Below are positions 39,274-46,661 of a stretch of DNA of 53,830 nucleotides, piece by piece; positions within the stretch are counted from its first letter, which is position 1, and every line of letters starts with the position of its first letter. This DNA is from an uncultured Anaerolineae bacterium. Its GTDB lineage: Bacteria; Chloroflexota; Anaerolineae; Aggregatilineales; Phototrophicaceae. A model generated the notes under the pieces. The model saw only the letters and a program-made list of their open reading frames with translations, did not search any database and was not told the DNA's origin. Position numbers and translations under genes: made by a program. The DNA is taken from NCBI GenBank assembly GCA_937944445.1, contig CALDYP010000053.1, positions 1 to 53,830 on the forward strand, read 5' to 3'.

Positions 39274-40887
39274 TTATTCTTTGACTTCGTCCTCGGCCTC
39301 ATTGACCTCTTCGCGAATGTCCTCAACCTTTTCTTGGCCGTCCCCGCGGGCTTCTTCGATCTTGTCAGCAATGGCCTCGCGGATGTCCTCAACCTTCTCG
39401 CGGACGTCTTCGACCGCCTCGCGGATGAATTCGCCGATGTCCTCGACCTTGTCTTGAATCACCTCACGGGCGTCCTCGACCGCCTCGCTGACCTCTTCGC
39501 GGATGTCCTCGACTTTGTCTTGAACCGCCTCGCGGGCGTCTTCAACCGCCTCGCTGACGGCTTCGCGGACTTCAGCGGCCTTCTCGCGCAGTTCACCAGT
39601 GCGCCCTTTCTTAGCGGCTTTATCTGGCACGGTGACTAGCTCTGGATGGGCGTAAGCCATCTCAAGGTCTTGATCGAGGTACTCGCTGCTGAAGACCGCC
39701 TTCAGGCTGAGCGCAAGGCGCTTCTCAGCGATGTCCACGCGCAGCACGCGCAGCGTCAGCACGTCGCCCTTTTTGACGACTTCTTTCGGGTCTTCGATGC
39801 GCTCAAGGCTCAACTCGCTGATGTGGATCAGGCCTTCGACGTGCTCCGCGCCTTCGATGCGGGCGAACGCGCCAAAGTTGGCGATCTTCGTCACTGTGCC
39901 GCGGATCAACGTCCCGGACGGGTAGCGCACGGCGATCTCGTCCCATGGGTCGGCCATGAGCACCTTGCGGCTGAGCGCGATGCGGCTCTTCTCAACGTCG
40001 ATGCCGATCACGCGGACGCGCACCTTTTCGCCGACGCTCACCGCTTGGCGCGCGTGCGTGATGTGCTGGTGCGTCAGCTCAGTGATGTGGATCAGGCCTT
40101 CTGCGCCGCCGATATCCACAAATGCGCCGAACGGCTCAAGGCTGGTGACGACACCGTCGCGCTCTTCGCCCACTTGCAGCTCAGCAATCAAGCGCTGTTT
40201 GTTCATTTGGCGCGCCTCGCGCTCCGCCGCCCGCTCAGACAAGATGAGGCGGTTGTGAGAGCGATCAACTTCCATCACCTTCACGTCGATCTGCTGGTTG
40301 ATGAGTTGGGCATAGCGAGCCTCCGGCGTGCTACCAACAAGGCCGCGCAGGCGGGTTTCGCTGATCTGGCTCTGTGGGACGAAGCCGCGAATGCGCCCAA
40401 AGCGCACGATCAAGCCGCCTTTGTTATAGCCGCCCACACGACCGTTATAGATCTCTTTGCTTGCGGCGTACTCTGCCGCCGCTTCCCAATCGGCTTCTTC
40501 TAGCGCCGCCACATACGACACAAAGATGCGACCTTCTTTGTTGCGCGGGTTCGTTACCACAACGCGCATGCGCTTGCCGACAGCGAAGTCCTCTGCCAGA
40601 CGTTTGGGATCCATCCGTTCAATTTCGGAGCTGGTGATGAAGCCCTCGTGCCCGTCGCCCAGATCAAGCTTGACCTGCGTCGGGCTGGTTTCAGTCACAA
40701 CCCCTTCGACCAACGCACCGCGTTTGAAGGGCGGCGCATCAGGCGCTGGGGCCGGCTCTACTGTTTCTGGGGCAGTGGCTTCGGCTGCCTGCGGTGTTTC
40801 CTCACTTGGGGTGGGAACCTCTGGTGAAGTCGACAACTCGGCAGAGGTCAGATTGCCTTCGCTCTTGCCCAGTTCCTCTTGTTCCAT
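39274..40887 (-). CDS. S1-domain RNA-binding protein with amphipathic repeat tail
   Basis: A 537-residue protein. After a Pro/Ala/Glu-rich ~50-residue start come four S1 domains. The first begins KRGALVEGVVTETSP (~52-120). The second is degenerate (~135-205). The third, with GVVTSLEPFGAFVDIGGAEGLIH, is ~235-305. The fourth, with GTVTKIANFGAFARIEGAEHVEGLIH, is ~325-395. Ribosomal protein S1 normally has four to six such domains. Unusual is the last ~110 residues, an acidic/basic alternating helix with 22-residue units based on AVEDAREAVQDKVEDIREE, in which AVED and KVEDIRE recur. It resembles 11-mer amphipathic helices of LEA or apolipoprotein type. No other rpsA is seen here, so it could be S1 itself or a paralogue. 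Confidence 0.87.
   Translation of the reverse strand: MEQEELGKSEGNLTSAELSTSPEVPTPSEETPQAAEATAPETVEPAPAPDAPPFKRGALVEGVVTETSPTQVKLDLGDGHEGFITSSEIERMDPKRLAEDFAVGKRMRVVVTNPRNKEGRIFVSYVAALEEADWEAAAEYAASKEIYNGRVGGYNKGGLIVRFGRIRGFVPQSQISETRLRGLVGSTPEARYAQLINQQIDVKVMEVDRSHNRLILSERAAEREARQMNKQRLIAELQVGEERDGVVTSLEPFGAFVDIGGAEGLIHITELTHQHITHARQAVSVGEKVRVRVIGIDVEKSRIALSRKVLMADPWDEIAVRYPSGTLIRGTVTKIANFGAFARIEGAEHVEGLIHISELSLERIEDPKEVVKKGDVLTLRVLRVDIAEKRLALSLKAVFSSEYLDQDLEMAYAHPELVTVPDKAAKKGRTGELREKAAEVREAVSEAVEDAREAVQDKVEDIREEVSEAVEDAREVIQDKVEDIGEFIREAVEDVREKVEDIREAIADKIEEARGDGQEKVEDIREEVNEAEDEVKE
39286..39590 (-). repeat. In-gene tandem repeat coding the 22-residue helical units
   Basis: The 3' end of the S1-domain gene consists of repeated ~66-bp segments carrying similar strings (GAGGACATCCGCGA, GAGGACGCCCG, on the minus strand). 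They encode the AVEDAREAVQDKVEDIRE-type units. Several units differ by only a few bases, suggesting expansion by slippage or unequal crossing-over. Confidence 0.7.
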
Positions 40888-41021
40888 AGATGGATTTCCT
40901 TATTGGTTGATGACGTTCGGCGCAGGCGATTATACAGGAAAACCCTAGCGCAAGCATAGGCTTACGTCGCACGCTCATATTTCATTTTCCTATCAAGCAT
41001 AGTAACAGCAAGGCGCGGTGG

Positions 41022-41147
41022 CGTAACAAGGGAGTGTCTAAATTCGAACAGAGGCCTCATCTAGCTGACTTCAGGGGGCGCGCCCTAGCCGAGCGCTTGA
41101 GCGCTTGTCGCGACTGTCTGTTTATCTTTAGACGCTCCCCGTAACAA
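41022..41147. mobile_element. MITE-like element B (110 bp) with 8-bp target duplications
   Basis: The element spans 41030-41139. Left end GGGAGTGTCTAAATTCGAACAG-type repeat (22 bases) and right end CTGTTTATCTTTAGACGCTCCC-type (22 bases) match the termini of element A. It is flanked by CGTAACAA at 41022-41029 and 41140-41147, an 8-bp direct duplication (11 bp if the shared GGG is counted). The interior is a shortened version of element A and keeps GAGGCCTCATC, CAGGGGGCGCGCCCTAGCCG and the CGAGCGCTTGAGCGCT hairpin, but lacks about 140 bp of element A. No coding frame. Confidence 0.85.
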
Positions 41148-41161
41148 GGGGGGTGTGCGCA

Positions 41162-41190
41162 TGGAGGGCGACGCAACAGGTCGCCCTCCA
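41162..41190. terminator. Strong hairpin after the PPC-like gene
   Basis: TGGAGGGCGAC, loop GCAACAG, GTCGCCCTCCA: a perfect 11-bp stem placed 31 bp after the minus-strand stop at 41221. There is no T tract, so it may be an mRNA 3'-end stabiliser rather than a classical terminator. Confidence 0.4.
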
Positions 41191-41220
41191 CTGCAGGGGT
41201 GGGTGCGCTGCGCCGCGCTT

Positions 41221-42042
41221 CTAGCGCTTCTTCGTCACGAGGATCGTAAAGCGCCCGTCGCCTAGCTCATCGGATTCAGGGCTGATGGATTCATAGCCGT
41301 ACTGAGTGGCAAAGACGATATAGCGGCCCGTTTCAGGCAGTTCAAAGTCCAGCAGCGCCGAGTTAAAGAATTCGCCGCCGTCGTCGTCCACAGCGATGCG
41401 TTCGCCCGTGCTGCCGCTGAACAGGTAGATCAGCGTGTCGAAATCTTCGCTGGTTAGCGTGAGGTCGATCACGTCGCCCGCCTCGCCGTTGAAGAAGAAG
41501 TAATACACCGGCTCTTGCAGCGTGATCGTGCCGTTGAACGGCACGCCGAAAGTCAGATTGCTGCCCAGTAAGCTGATCTCTGTGTCGTCAGCCGCTGCTG
41601 GCTCAGCGCTGCTCTCGAAGGTGAGCGTGAAACCCTGCGGCTCGGTGATAGACGATGTTCCTTGCCTGCCGCTAAAGGTCGTGGCAAGCACGAGGTATGA
41701 GCCATCCACGGGCAGGACGGCGTCGGCTATCTGTGCGTTCAGCGTTGAGAATCTGATATCATCGTTGAACGCCACCACCTGACCGGCTGGCCCCAACAGA
41801 ACCAAGAACGAATCGAGCACACTCTCATTAACGGCTGTCATCGTTAGGGTGACGGTGTCCCCCTCTTTGCCGTTGAAAGAGAACAGCCGTGCCGAGACTT
41901 CTTCTGACAGGTCGCTTTCTACGATCGTGTTAGCCCGCAGCCCCGGGATCACCAACTGCGGCTCAGCAGGTTCTTGTGCCATCACTGGCAAGGCCAACGC
42001 GCCCACAACCACCACAAACAACCACCGACGTAATACGTGCAT
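41221..42042 (-). CDS. Secreted protein with two PPC-like beta domains
   Basis: A protein of 273 residues from ATG 42042 (MHVLRRWLF), with GGAGTGGAAG upstream; earlier in-frame codons to 42108 are less likely. The signal peptide core is LFVVVVGALALPVMA, cut before QEPAEP. Two similar ~115-residue beta domains follow. Each contains FSFNGKEGDTVTLTMTAVNE- or FFFNGEAGDVIDLTLTSEDF-like strands, DSFLVLLGPAG or DTLIYLFSGSTG, and a DGSYLVLATTF or TGRYIVFATQY strand. That pattern belongs to bacterial pre-peptidase C-terminal (PPC) domains, which usually sit at the end of secreted enzymes. Here they occur without any catalytic domain, so a surface adhesive or calcium/carbohydrate-binding role is likely. 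Confidence 0.8.
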   Translation of the reverse strand: MHVLRRWLFVVVVGALALPVMAQEPAEPQLVIPGLRANTIVESDLSEEVSARLFSFNGKEGDTVTLTMTAVNESVLDSFLVLLGPAGQVVAFNDDIRFSTLNAQIADAVLPVDGSYLVLATTFSGRQGTSSITEPQGFTLTFESSAEPAAADDTEISLLGSNLTFGVPFNGTITLQEPVYYFFFNGEAGDVIDLTLTSEDFDTLIYLFSGSTGERIAVDDDGGEFFNSALLDFELPETGRYIVFATQYGYESISPESDELGDGRFTILVTKKR

Positions 42043-42203
42043 TGTCTTCCACTCCATGTTGTTAAATCGCTCGAAAAGAAAAAGACTGCCACGAGTGACG
42101 CGCAGCACAGTTCCAATTTATCATAGAAATCTAAAACCGATGCTGCGAATAGCAAAAAGGTAGGAGAAGCGCACGCTAGTCATCATAACCGATTAGAACA
42201 AGC

Positions 42204-42239
42204 AAAAAAGAAGCCCCACGCTTAGGGCGCAAGGCTTCT
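42204..42239 (-). terminator. Intrinsic terminator after the fasciclin gene
   Basis: On the minus strand AGAAGCC (42239-42233) pairs with GGCTTCT, directly followed by TTTTTT-equivalent A run at 42209-42204. It lies ~32 bp after the stop of the fasciclin-domain gene. Confidence 0.85.
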
Positions 42240-42270
42240 CTGTTGAGTGATATGTGTGTTCGTGTGCTGG

Positions 42271-43293
42271 TTAGTTGGGGGGCAGCAGCACCGCGTCGAT
42301 GACGTGGATCACGCCGTTGTTCGACGGGACATTAGCCTGCACGATGCGCGCGTTGTTGACGCGCGGGGCCGCCCCAGCCGTGATGGCCACCGTCGCGCCT
42401 TGCAGCGTGGCCACTTCACCCGTGCGCAGGTCGCCACGGAAGACGCGCCCCGGCAGCACGTGGTAGAGCAGGATGTTCGTCAGCAGCGCGCGATCGGCGA
42501 TCACCGCGGCAGGCTCCAGCCCCAGCGCTTGGAAGGCGGCCAAGAAGGCGGCATCCGTCGGGGCGAACACGGTCAAGTTGCTGTTCAAGCTGTCGAGCGC
42601 GTCGATCACGCCGCGGTCAGCGTTCTGAACGGCAGCCAGCAGGATCGTGAACTGGCCATCCTCGGCGAACTTGAGCAGGTTGCCGTAGATCGTGCGGTAA
42701 CCCAGCTCGTTCTGAGCGATGGCGTTGGCAATGCGAGTGCGGGCAGCGTCGGTGGCGTTTGCGCCGTTCACGCGATCCGGAACAAGCACCGTGTCGATGA
42801 CGTGGATCACGCCGTTGCTGGCGTTCACGTCGGTCGTGATGACGCGGCTGCTGTCCACGTAGACGACGCCGTTGCTGGCCGACACGAGCAGATCGTCACC
42901 GCGCAGCAAGGTAGGGACGAAGTTGCCACGCGCTTCAATGGCAGCGGCGGCGCTGATGCGGCCTTCCACCACGTGATAGCGCAGCACATTGTTCAGCAGG
43001 GTGCGATTCGCCAGCAGTTGATCTGCTGTCAAGCCCAAGCCGTTCAGCAGGGCCACGAACGCGCGATCCGTCGGGGCAAAGACCGTCAAGCTCGCCTCAG
43101 GGTTCGACAGCGCCTCCACAATCGACGGGTCCGCCGCCTGCACGGCTGCCAGCAAGATCGAAAATTCAGGATTCTCGCGGGTGGCGAAGCTCACGACGAT
43201 GTCGGCAATCGTGCCGCTCTGAGCGTTGGTCACCGGCGCAGCAATGCCGATCGCCATGAGGGCTGCAACCGCCCATACTACTAACTTACGCAT
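42271..43293 (-). CDS. Secreted protein with two fasciclin (FAS1) domains
   Basis: A 340-residue exported protein. The signal peptide is MRKLVVWAVAALMAIGIAAPVTNAQ. Two FAS1 domains follow, at about residues 28-165 and 175-335. Each has the FxxLLAAVQ-A...AL-L-VFAPTD-AF opening, a LLNNVLRYHVVEG- or LLTNILLYHVLPG-type block, and an IHVIDTVL-P or IHVIDAVL-P ending. FAS1 proteins mediate adhesion on the outside of cells. No membrane anchor is seen after the signal, so it may be released or bound to other surface parts. The ATG follows AAGGAGAAAG, and a strong terminator follows the gene, so it is a monocistron. Confidence 0.93.
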   Translation of the reverse strand: MRKLVVWAVAALMAIGIAAPVTNAQSGTIADIVVSFATRENPEFSILLAAVQAADPSIVEALSNPEASLTVFAPTDRAFVALLNGLGLTADQLLANRTLLNNVLRYHVVEGRISAAAAIEARGNFVPTLLRGDDLLVSASNGVVYVDSSRVITTDVNASNGVIHVIDTVLVPDRVNGANATDAARTRIANAIAQNELGYRTIYGNLLKFAEDGQFTILLAAVQNADRGVIDALDSLNSNLTVFAPTDAAFLAAFQALGLEPAAVIADRALLTNILLYHVLPGRVFRGDLRTGEVATLQGATVAITAGAAPRVNNARIVQANVPSNNGVIHVIDAVLLPPN

Positions 43294-43639
43294 CTCTTTC
43301 TCCTTCTTTCATGTTGTGTGCAAGCTCACACGCCTGCCAAGCTTCATCTTGCAAGTCAGAAATTAATGTCTGCTGAGTCATCAATTAAAATTACAGCTTA
43401 TGTTTCTATTATGAAAAAACGTTGATCGAACTATCAATCAACGCTAAGCAAAAAGAGGCCTGTTGGTTAGAAACTGGCAAGGTTTTTGTGGAATGTCGAT
43501 TGTTATTTCTAGTCAGTTGTTTTTTCGGGCAGGTGGTAGAGAAACCGCCTGCCCGAATCCGTTTGGTTCATCGCGCAGGGGCGCCCCCTTCTCGGACTAC
43601 TGCCGTCGGGCAAACCAGTTCAAGAAGGGGGTAGGGGCC
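43294..43639. other. Non-coding region with inverted repeats
   Basis: No gene is visible in this 346-bp gap. It has a 10-bp perfect inverted repeat TTCGGGCAGG/CCTGCCCGAA (43524-43557). It also holds a decayed C-rich/G-rich pair (GCGCCCCCTTCT near 43582 and AGAAGGGGGTAGGGGCC near 43625) of the dispersed repeat type. The AT-rich part at 43320-43430 is probably the promoter region of the fasciclin gene. Confidence 0.55.
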
Positions 43640-44710
43640 TTAGTTGTTGATCTGATTGTAGATTTCCTGCTGAAGCGCGTGCAGCTCATCCACGCGCTGG
43701 TTGGCGGCCAGCCATGCCTGCTCGTTCCACGTGGGCAGGGTGGTCGGGTGAGCGATGCCCGCTTGGCTCAAGAGGTTGCGCAGGTGCGAGGTCGAAGCGT
43801 GCGAAAGCTGGTGGAAGGTCTTGATGCCGTTGTCGCGCAGCACTTGCTCGATCTCGTTTGTGATCTCGGTGATCTGCGTCAGCGGGTCGCTGTGCAGGCG
43901 CATGAGCGTTGGCTCGTGGCTCTGCGGGTCAGCGTCCGCGCGCAGCGGGGCGACTTCAAGGCTGCCCTCATCGTTGGCGATGGCGGCGGCCACGGCCGGT
44001 GTCGCGCCCGGAACGATCGTGCCGCTTGGGGCCATCGGAACCACTGGAACCGACACAGTGGGCGTGTCGCGCGTTGGGTCTGCGTCGCGCACCACCTCTT
44101 CATCCTCCACGACGTAGATCGGCACGTCACGCTCGTAGGCGCGGCGCAGATCCTCATCGCGCACCCGCATCGTCTCCATCTCGCGCAGCGTGTCGCCCAC
44201 GGTGTTCGTTTCGATCACCTCACGCAGGCGATCTTCCGCGCCAACCGGCAAATTGGCGTAAAACAGGCGCGTGTTGTAGTTGCGGAACAGGCTGCTGGCC
44301 GCCGGGTGCAGCGTGCCCTCGATCAACAGGATGAGCGTCGTCTGGTTGGGCTGCATGTCACGGGCGAGGTTCATCATGACGCGGTTGTTCATGCCGCTGT
44401 CGCGCAGGCCGCTGTAGACGCCTGCCAGCACGCTGCCGATGGCCGTCCCCGCGACCGCGCCCAACGGGCCGAAAATCAACCCGCCTGCGATCAACCCGAC
44501 GACACCACCGCCCAGCGCGCCGCGCCCGGCGTCCATGTCAGCGGTTTGGTGAATGCTGACGTTGCCGTCTGCGTCCTTCTCAGCGAACACCGCATCCAGC
44601 AGGGTAAAGTTGTTGTCGTTGGTGTGGTGGGTGCGCAGCACGTCCAGCAGTTCGCGTGCGCTCTTCATGTCGTCGACCAAAATCGCTACTAACGTTTTGC
44701 GATTGCTCAT
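43640..44710 (-). CDS. DUF1269 protein with glycine-zipper helices and HhH-like end
   Basis: A 356-residue protein from ATG 44710 (GAGGAGAGA upstream). Residues ~1-175 are a DUF1269-like region: an N-terminal ferredoxin-like strand/helix part (TLVAILVDDMKSARELLDVL, FTLLDAVFAEKDADG) and a glycine-zipper pair of helices (GGGVVGLIAGGLIFGPLGAVAGTAIG). Then come TTLILLIEG and charged strands. Residues ~175-270 are loop-rich with Pro/Ala. The C-terminal ~80 residues (LTQITEITNEIEQVLRDNGIKTFHQL...LRNLLSQAGI) resemble helix-hairpin-helix modules. These usually read GIGP at this spot, and here that Gly-rich turn is lost. A membrane or stress role is possible. Function not known. Confidence 0.75.
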   Translation of the reverse strand: MSNRKTLVAILVDDMKSARELLDVLRTHHTNDNNFTLLDAVFAEKDADGNVSIHQTADMDAGRGALGGGVVGLIAGGLIFGPLGAVAGTAIGSVLAGVYSGLRDSGMNNRVMMNLARDMQPNQTTLILLIEGTLHPAASSLFRNYNTRLFYANLPVGAEDRLREVIETNTVGDTLREMETMRVRDEDLRRAYERDVPIYVVEDEEVVRDADPTRDTPTVSVPVVPMAPSGTIVPGATPAVAAAIANDEGSLEVAPLRADADPQSHEPTLMRLHSDPLTQITEITNEIEQVLRDNGIKTFHQLSHASTSHLRNLLSQAGIAHPTTLPTWNEQAWLAANQRVDELHALQQEIYNQINN

Positions 44711-44926
44711 GATTGTTCTCTCCTCATAACACGTAAGAATGTGTGTCAACGCTTGCAGTGTAATGGAGCCGAGTCGCGCTTTGTTCGGCCAGACTGCGCA
44801 ATTTGGGATAGGTTATGTGGGCTAATTAGGTATCCCCCGAGGTGGGCGCTTTGGGCGCGGCAAGCCCCCTCCTCCGACGGCTGGCTGCAGGCAGGCTAGC
44901 CCGAAAAGGGAGTGGGGGATGAGGCC

Positions 44927-46114
44927 TTACAAACGGCGGACGTGCGCCAGAATATGCGCGGCGCGCGCCTGCCACGTGTGATGCTGCATGGCCTGCTGCT
45001 GAGCGGCGGCGGCCAACTGCGCGCGCAGGGTCAGATCGTCGCGCAGTTGGCACAGCGCGTCGCGCAGCGCGGCCACGTCCGCCGGGGGGATGAGCAGCGC
45101 GGTTTCCCTGTGGCGCAGCACGTCGGCGTAGCTGGGCAGGTCGCTGGCGACGATGGCAAGGCCGGCCGCCATGTATTCGAACAGCTTCAACGGCGAGGCG
45201 TGGCGCGCGTAGTGCAGCTGTGCGGGGAAGGGGATGACGGCCACGTCGAACGCGCGCAGGCAGGCTGGAACCTGCGCCGGCGGCACGCTGCCGAGGTACA
45301 AGAAGCGCTCCGCGGGCAGGCCGTGCGCCAGCCACTGTTGGCGATAGACCGCAGCGGCTTCATCTGGCCCGCCGATGATCGCCAGTGACGCGCCTGCTAC
45401 CTGCGCCAGCGCGTCCACTAGCGCCCCGACGCCCTTCTCCATGTTGAGCGTGCTCAGCCGCCCCATGTAGCCCACGATGTAGGCGTCTGGTGGCCAGCCG
45501 AGCGCGGCGCGGGCCTCTTGGCGGCTGGGCAGCACAGCGAAGCGCGCCGCGCGCACGGCGTCATGCGCCACGATGACCGCCTGCGGGTCAGCTCCGCGCG
45601 CGATGAGGTCGTCCGCCAGCGGGCGCGTCACAGCGATCACGCTGCCCACGCGGCGGCAGACCGTCCGCTGGAGCCACGCCCCGACGCGCCCCGTCTTGAA
45701 CTGGTGTGCCTCATAAGCCACCTGTCGGCGCGGCTTGAGCCACGTCAGCAGCAGCGCCACCCACTCATCGCGCGTGTAGTAAACATCGTCGCGGCGGCGC
45801 AGCAGCATGAGGCAGGCGCTCAGCAGGTAGGTAATCTCCACGAGATAAAACGCCAGCCGCTCTAGCGCGCCGCGCGTGTAGGGCATCAGATCCAGCACGG
45901 GCAGGCGCTGGATCGTAAAGCAAGGCTGCACGTTGTAATGGGCGAAGGGGTCAGCGATGGCTTGCATCTCAGAGGTATTGCGGCGGCTGGTTATCCACAG
46001 CGTCACCGTCCACCCCGCCTGCGCGAAGGCCTCGCAGTTTTGCACGATTTGCAGCCCATGCGCCTTCTCGGTCGGAAAGCGCATGAGCGAGAGGTACAGC
46101 AGGGACGGCATCAA
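44927..46114 (-). CDS. Glycosyltransferase family 4 (GT-B fold)
   Basis: A 395-residue cytoplasmic GT-B glycosyltransferase. The N-terminal domain starts LLYLSLMRFPTEKAHGLQIVQNCEAFAQAG, typical of sugar-acceptor domains of GT4. The C-terminal donor domain shows GYMGRLSTLNMEKGV, IIGGPDE, YLGSVPPAQVP and SPLKLFEYMAAGLAIVASDLPSYADVL (the ExxG-type donor site, with E in KLFEYMA). It would add a sugar to a polysaccharide or lipid. Its start overlaps the stop of the OsmC gene by 4 bases (ATGA), so the two are translated together although their functions seem unrelated. Confidence 0.9.
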   Translation of the reverse strand: MMPSLLYLSLMRFPTEKAHGLQIVQNCEAFAQAGWTVTLWITSRRNTSEMQAIADPFAHYNVQPCFTIQRLPVLDLMPYTRGALERLAFYLVEITYLLSACLMLLRRRDDVYYTRDEWVALLLTWLKPRRQVAYEAHQFKTGRVGAWLQRTVCRRVGSVIAVTRPLADDLIARGADPQAVIVAHDAVRAARFAVLPSRQEARAALGWPPDAYIVGYMGRLSTLNMEKGVGALVDALAQVAGASLAIIGGPDEAAAVYRQQWLAHGLPAERFLYLGSVPPAQVPACLRAFDVAVIPFPAQLHYARHASPLKLFEYMAAGLAIVASDLPSYADVLRHRETALLIPPADVAALRDALCQLRDDLTLRAQLAAAAQQQAMQHHTWQARAAHILAHVRRL

Positions 46115-46542
46115 GCGCTGACGAGCTTGGCGCTCAGCTCCATCGGCACGTTGGCTAGCGCGACCGAGACGATGCAGCCGGTCTTGGTGGCCTCAGCGTG
46201 CTGCTGGAAGTCGGCCTCGCTCAGGCCGGGCACGTCGGCCTCTACTGCTAGCTCAATCTTGGTGATAGCCATGCCCTTCTCGGTGCGCTCAAGGTGGACT
46301 TTAGCGGTGGTGTTGACGTAGTTCGGGGTGTGGCCAGCGCGCTCCAACGCGGCGTTGAGTGCCATGCTGTAGCAGCCCGCGTGCGCCGCGCCCAACAGTT
46401 CCTCAGGGTTCGTGCCTGCGCCGTCCTCAAAGCGCGTGCTGAACGAATACGGCCCCTCAAACGCGCCGCTTTGCAGCGCGAGATGCCCACTGCCCTCTTT
46501 CAACGTGCCTTGCCATTTTGCGGTTGCGTGACGAACGGCCAT
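46111..46542 (-). CDS. OsmC-family peroxiredoxin
   Basis: A 143-residue protein with the two redox Cys residues of OsmC/Ohr peroxidases. The first is in GAAHAGCYSMALNAAL (near residue 57) and the second in ATKTGCIVSVALANV (near residue 122). The N-terminal KWQGTLKEGSGHL strand and the central FSFSTRFEDGAGTNPEELL-type region also fit. It would reduce organic hydroperoxides in the cytoplasm. The ATG has GGGAGG upstream. The gene heads a two-gene unit with the glycosyltransferase. Confidence 0.92.
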   Translation of the reverse strand: MAVRHATAKWQGTLKEGSGHLALQSGAFEGPYSFSTRFEDGAGTNPEELLGAAHAGCYSMALNAALERAGHTPNYVNTTAKVHLERTEKGMAITKIELAVEADVPGLSEADFQQHAEATKTGCIVSVALANVPMELSAKLVSA

Positions 46543-46661
46543 GATGTTCCCTCCCTAAAAGGTGTGTGTGCGCTGACGTCAAGTATAGAGACATCGGCAC
46601 GATCTGCGTAGGCCTGCGCCCAAAAGCTAAGGCTCTCTTCAGGCGATGCATCTCGCCGAGT

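Larger units (their letters stand above)
40888..41220. other. Non-coding region with MITE element B and a hairpin
   Basis: This 333-bp gap lies upstream of the S1-domain gene and downstream of the secreted PPC-like gene. It contains the MITE-like element B (41030-41139 with target duplications) and a perfect 11-bp hairpin (41162-41190). No gene is visible. Confidence 0.65.

Noticed and set aside
39646..40503. A 285-codon plus-strand frame opposite the S1-domain gene
   Set aside because: The opposite strand encodes clear S1 motifs; this frame has no family features.
43524..43557. Inverted repeat TTCGGGCAGG/CCTGCCCGAA as an intrinsic terminator
   Set aside because: The T run lies before the hairpin on the plus strand and becomes an A run after it on the minus strand, so there is no T tail in either direction.
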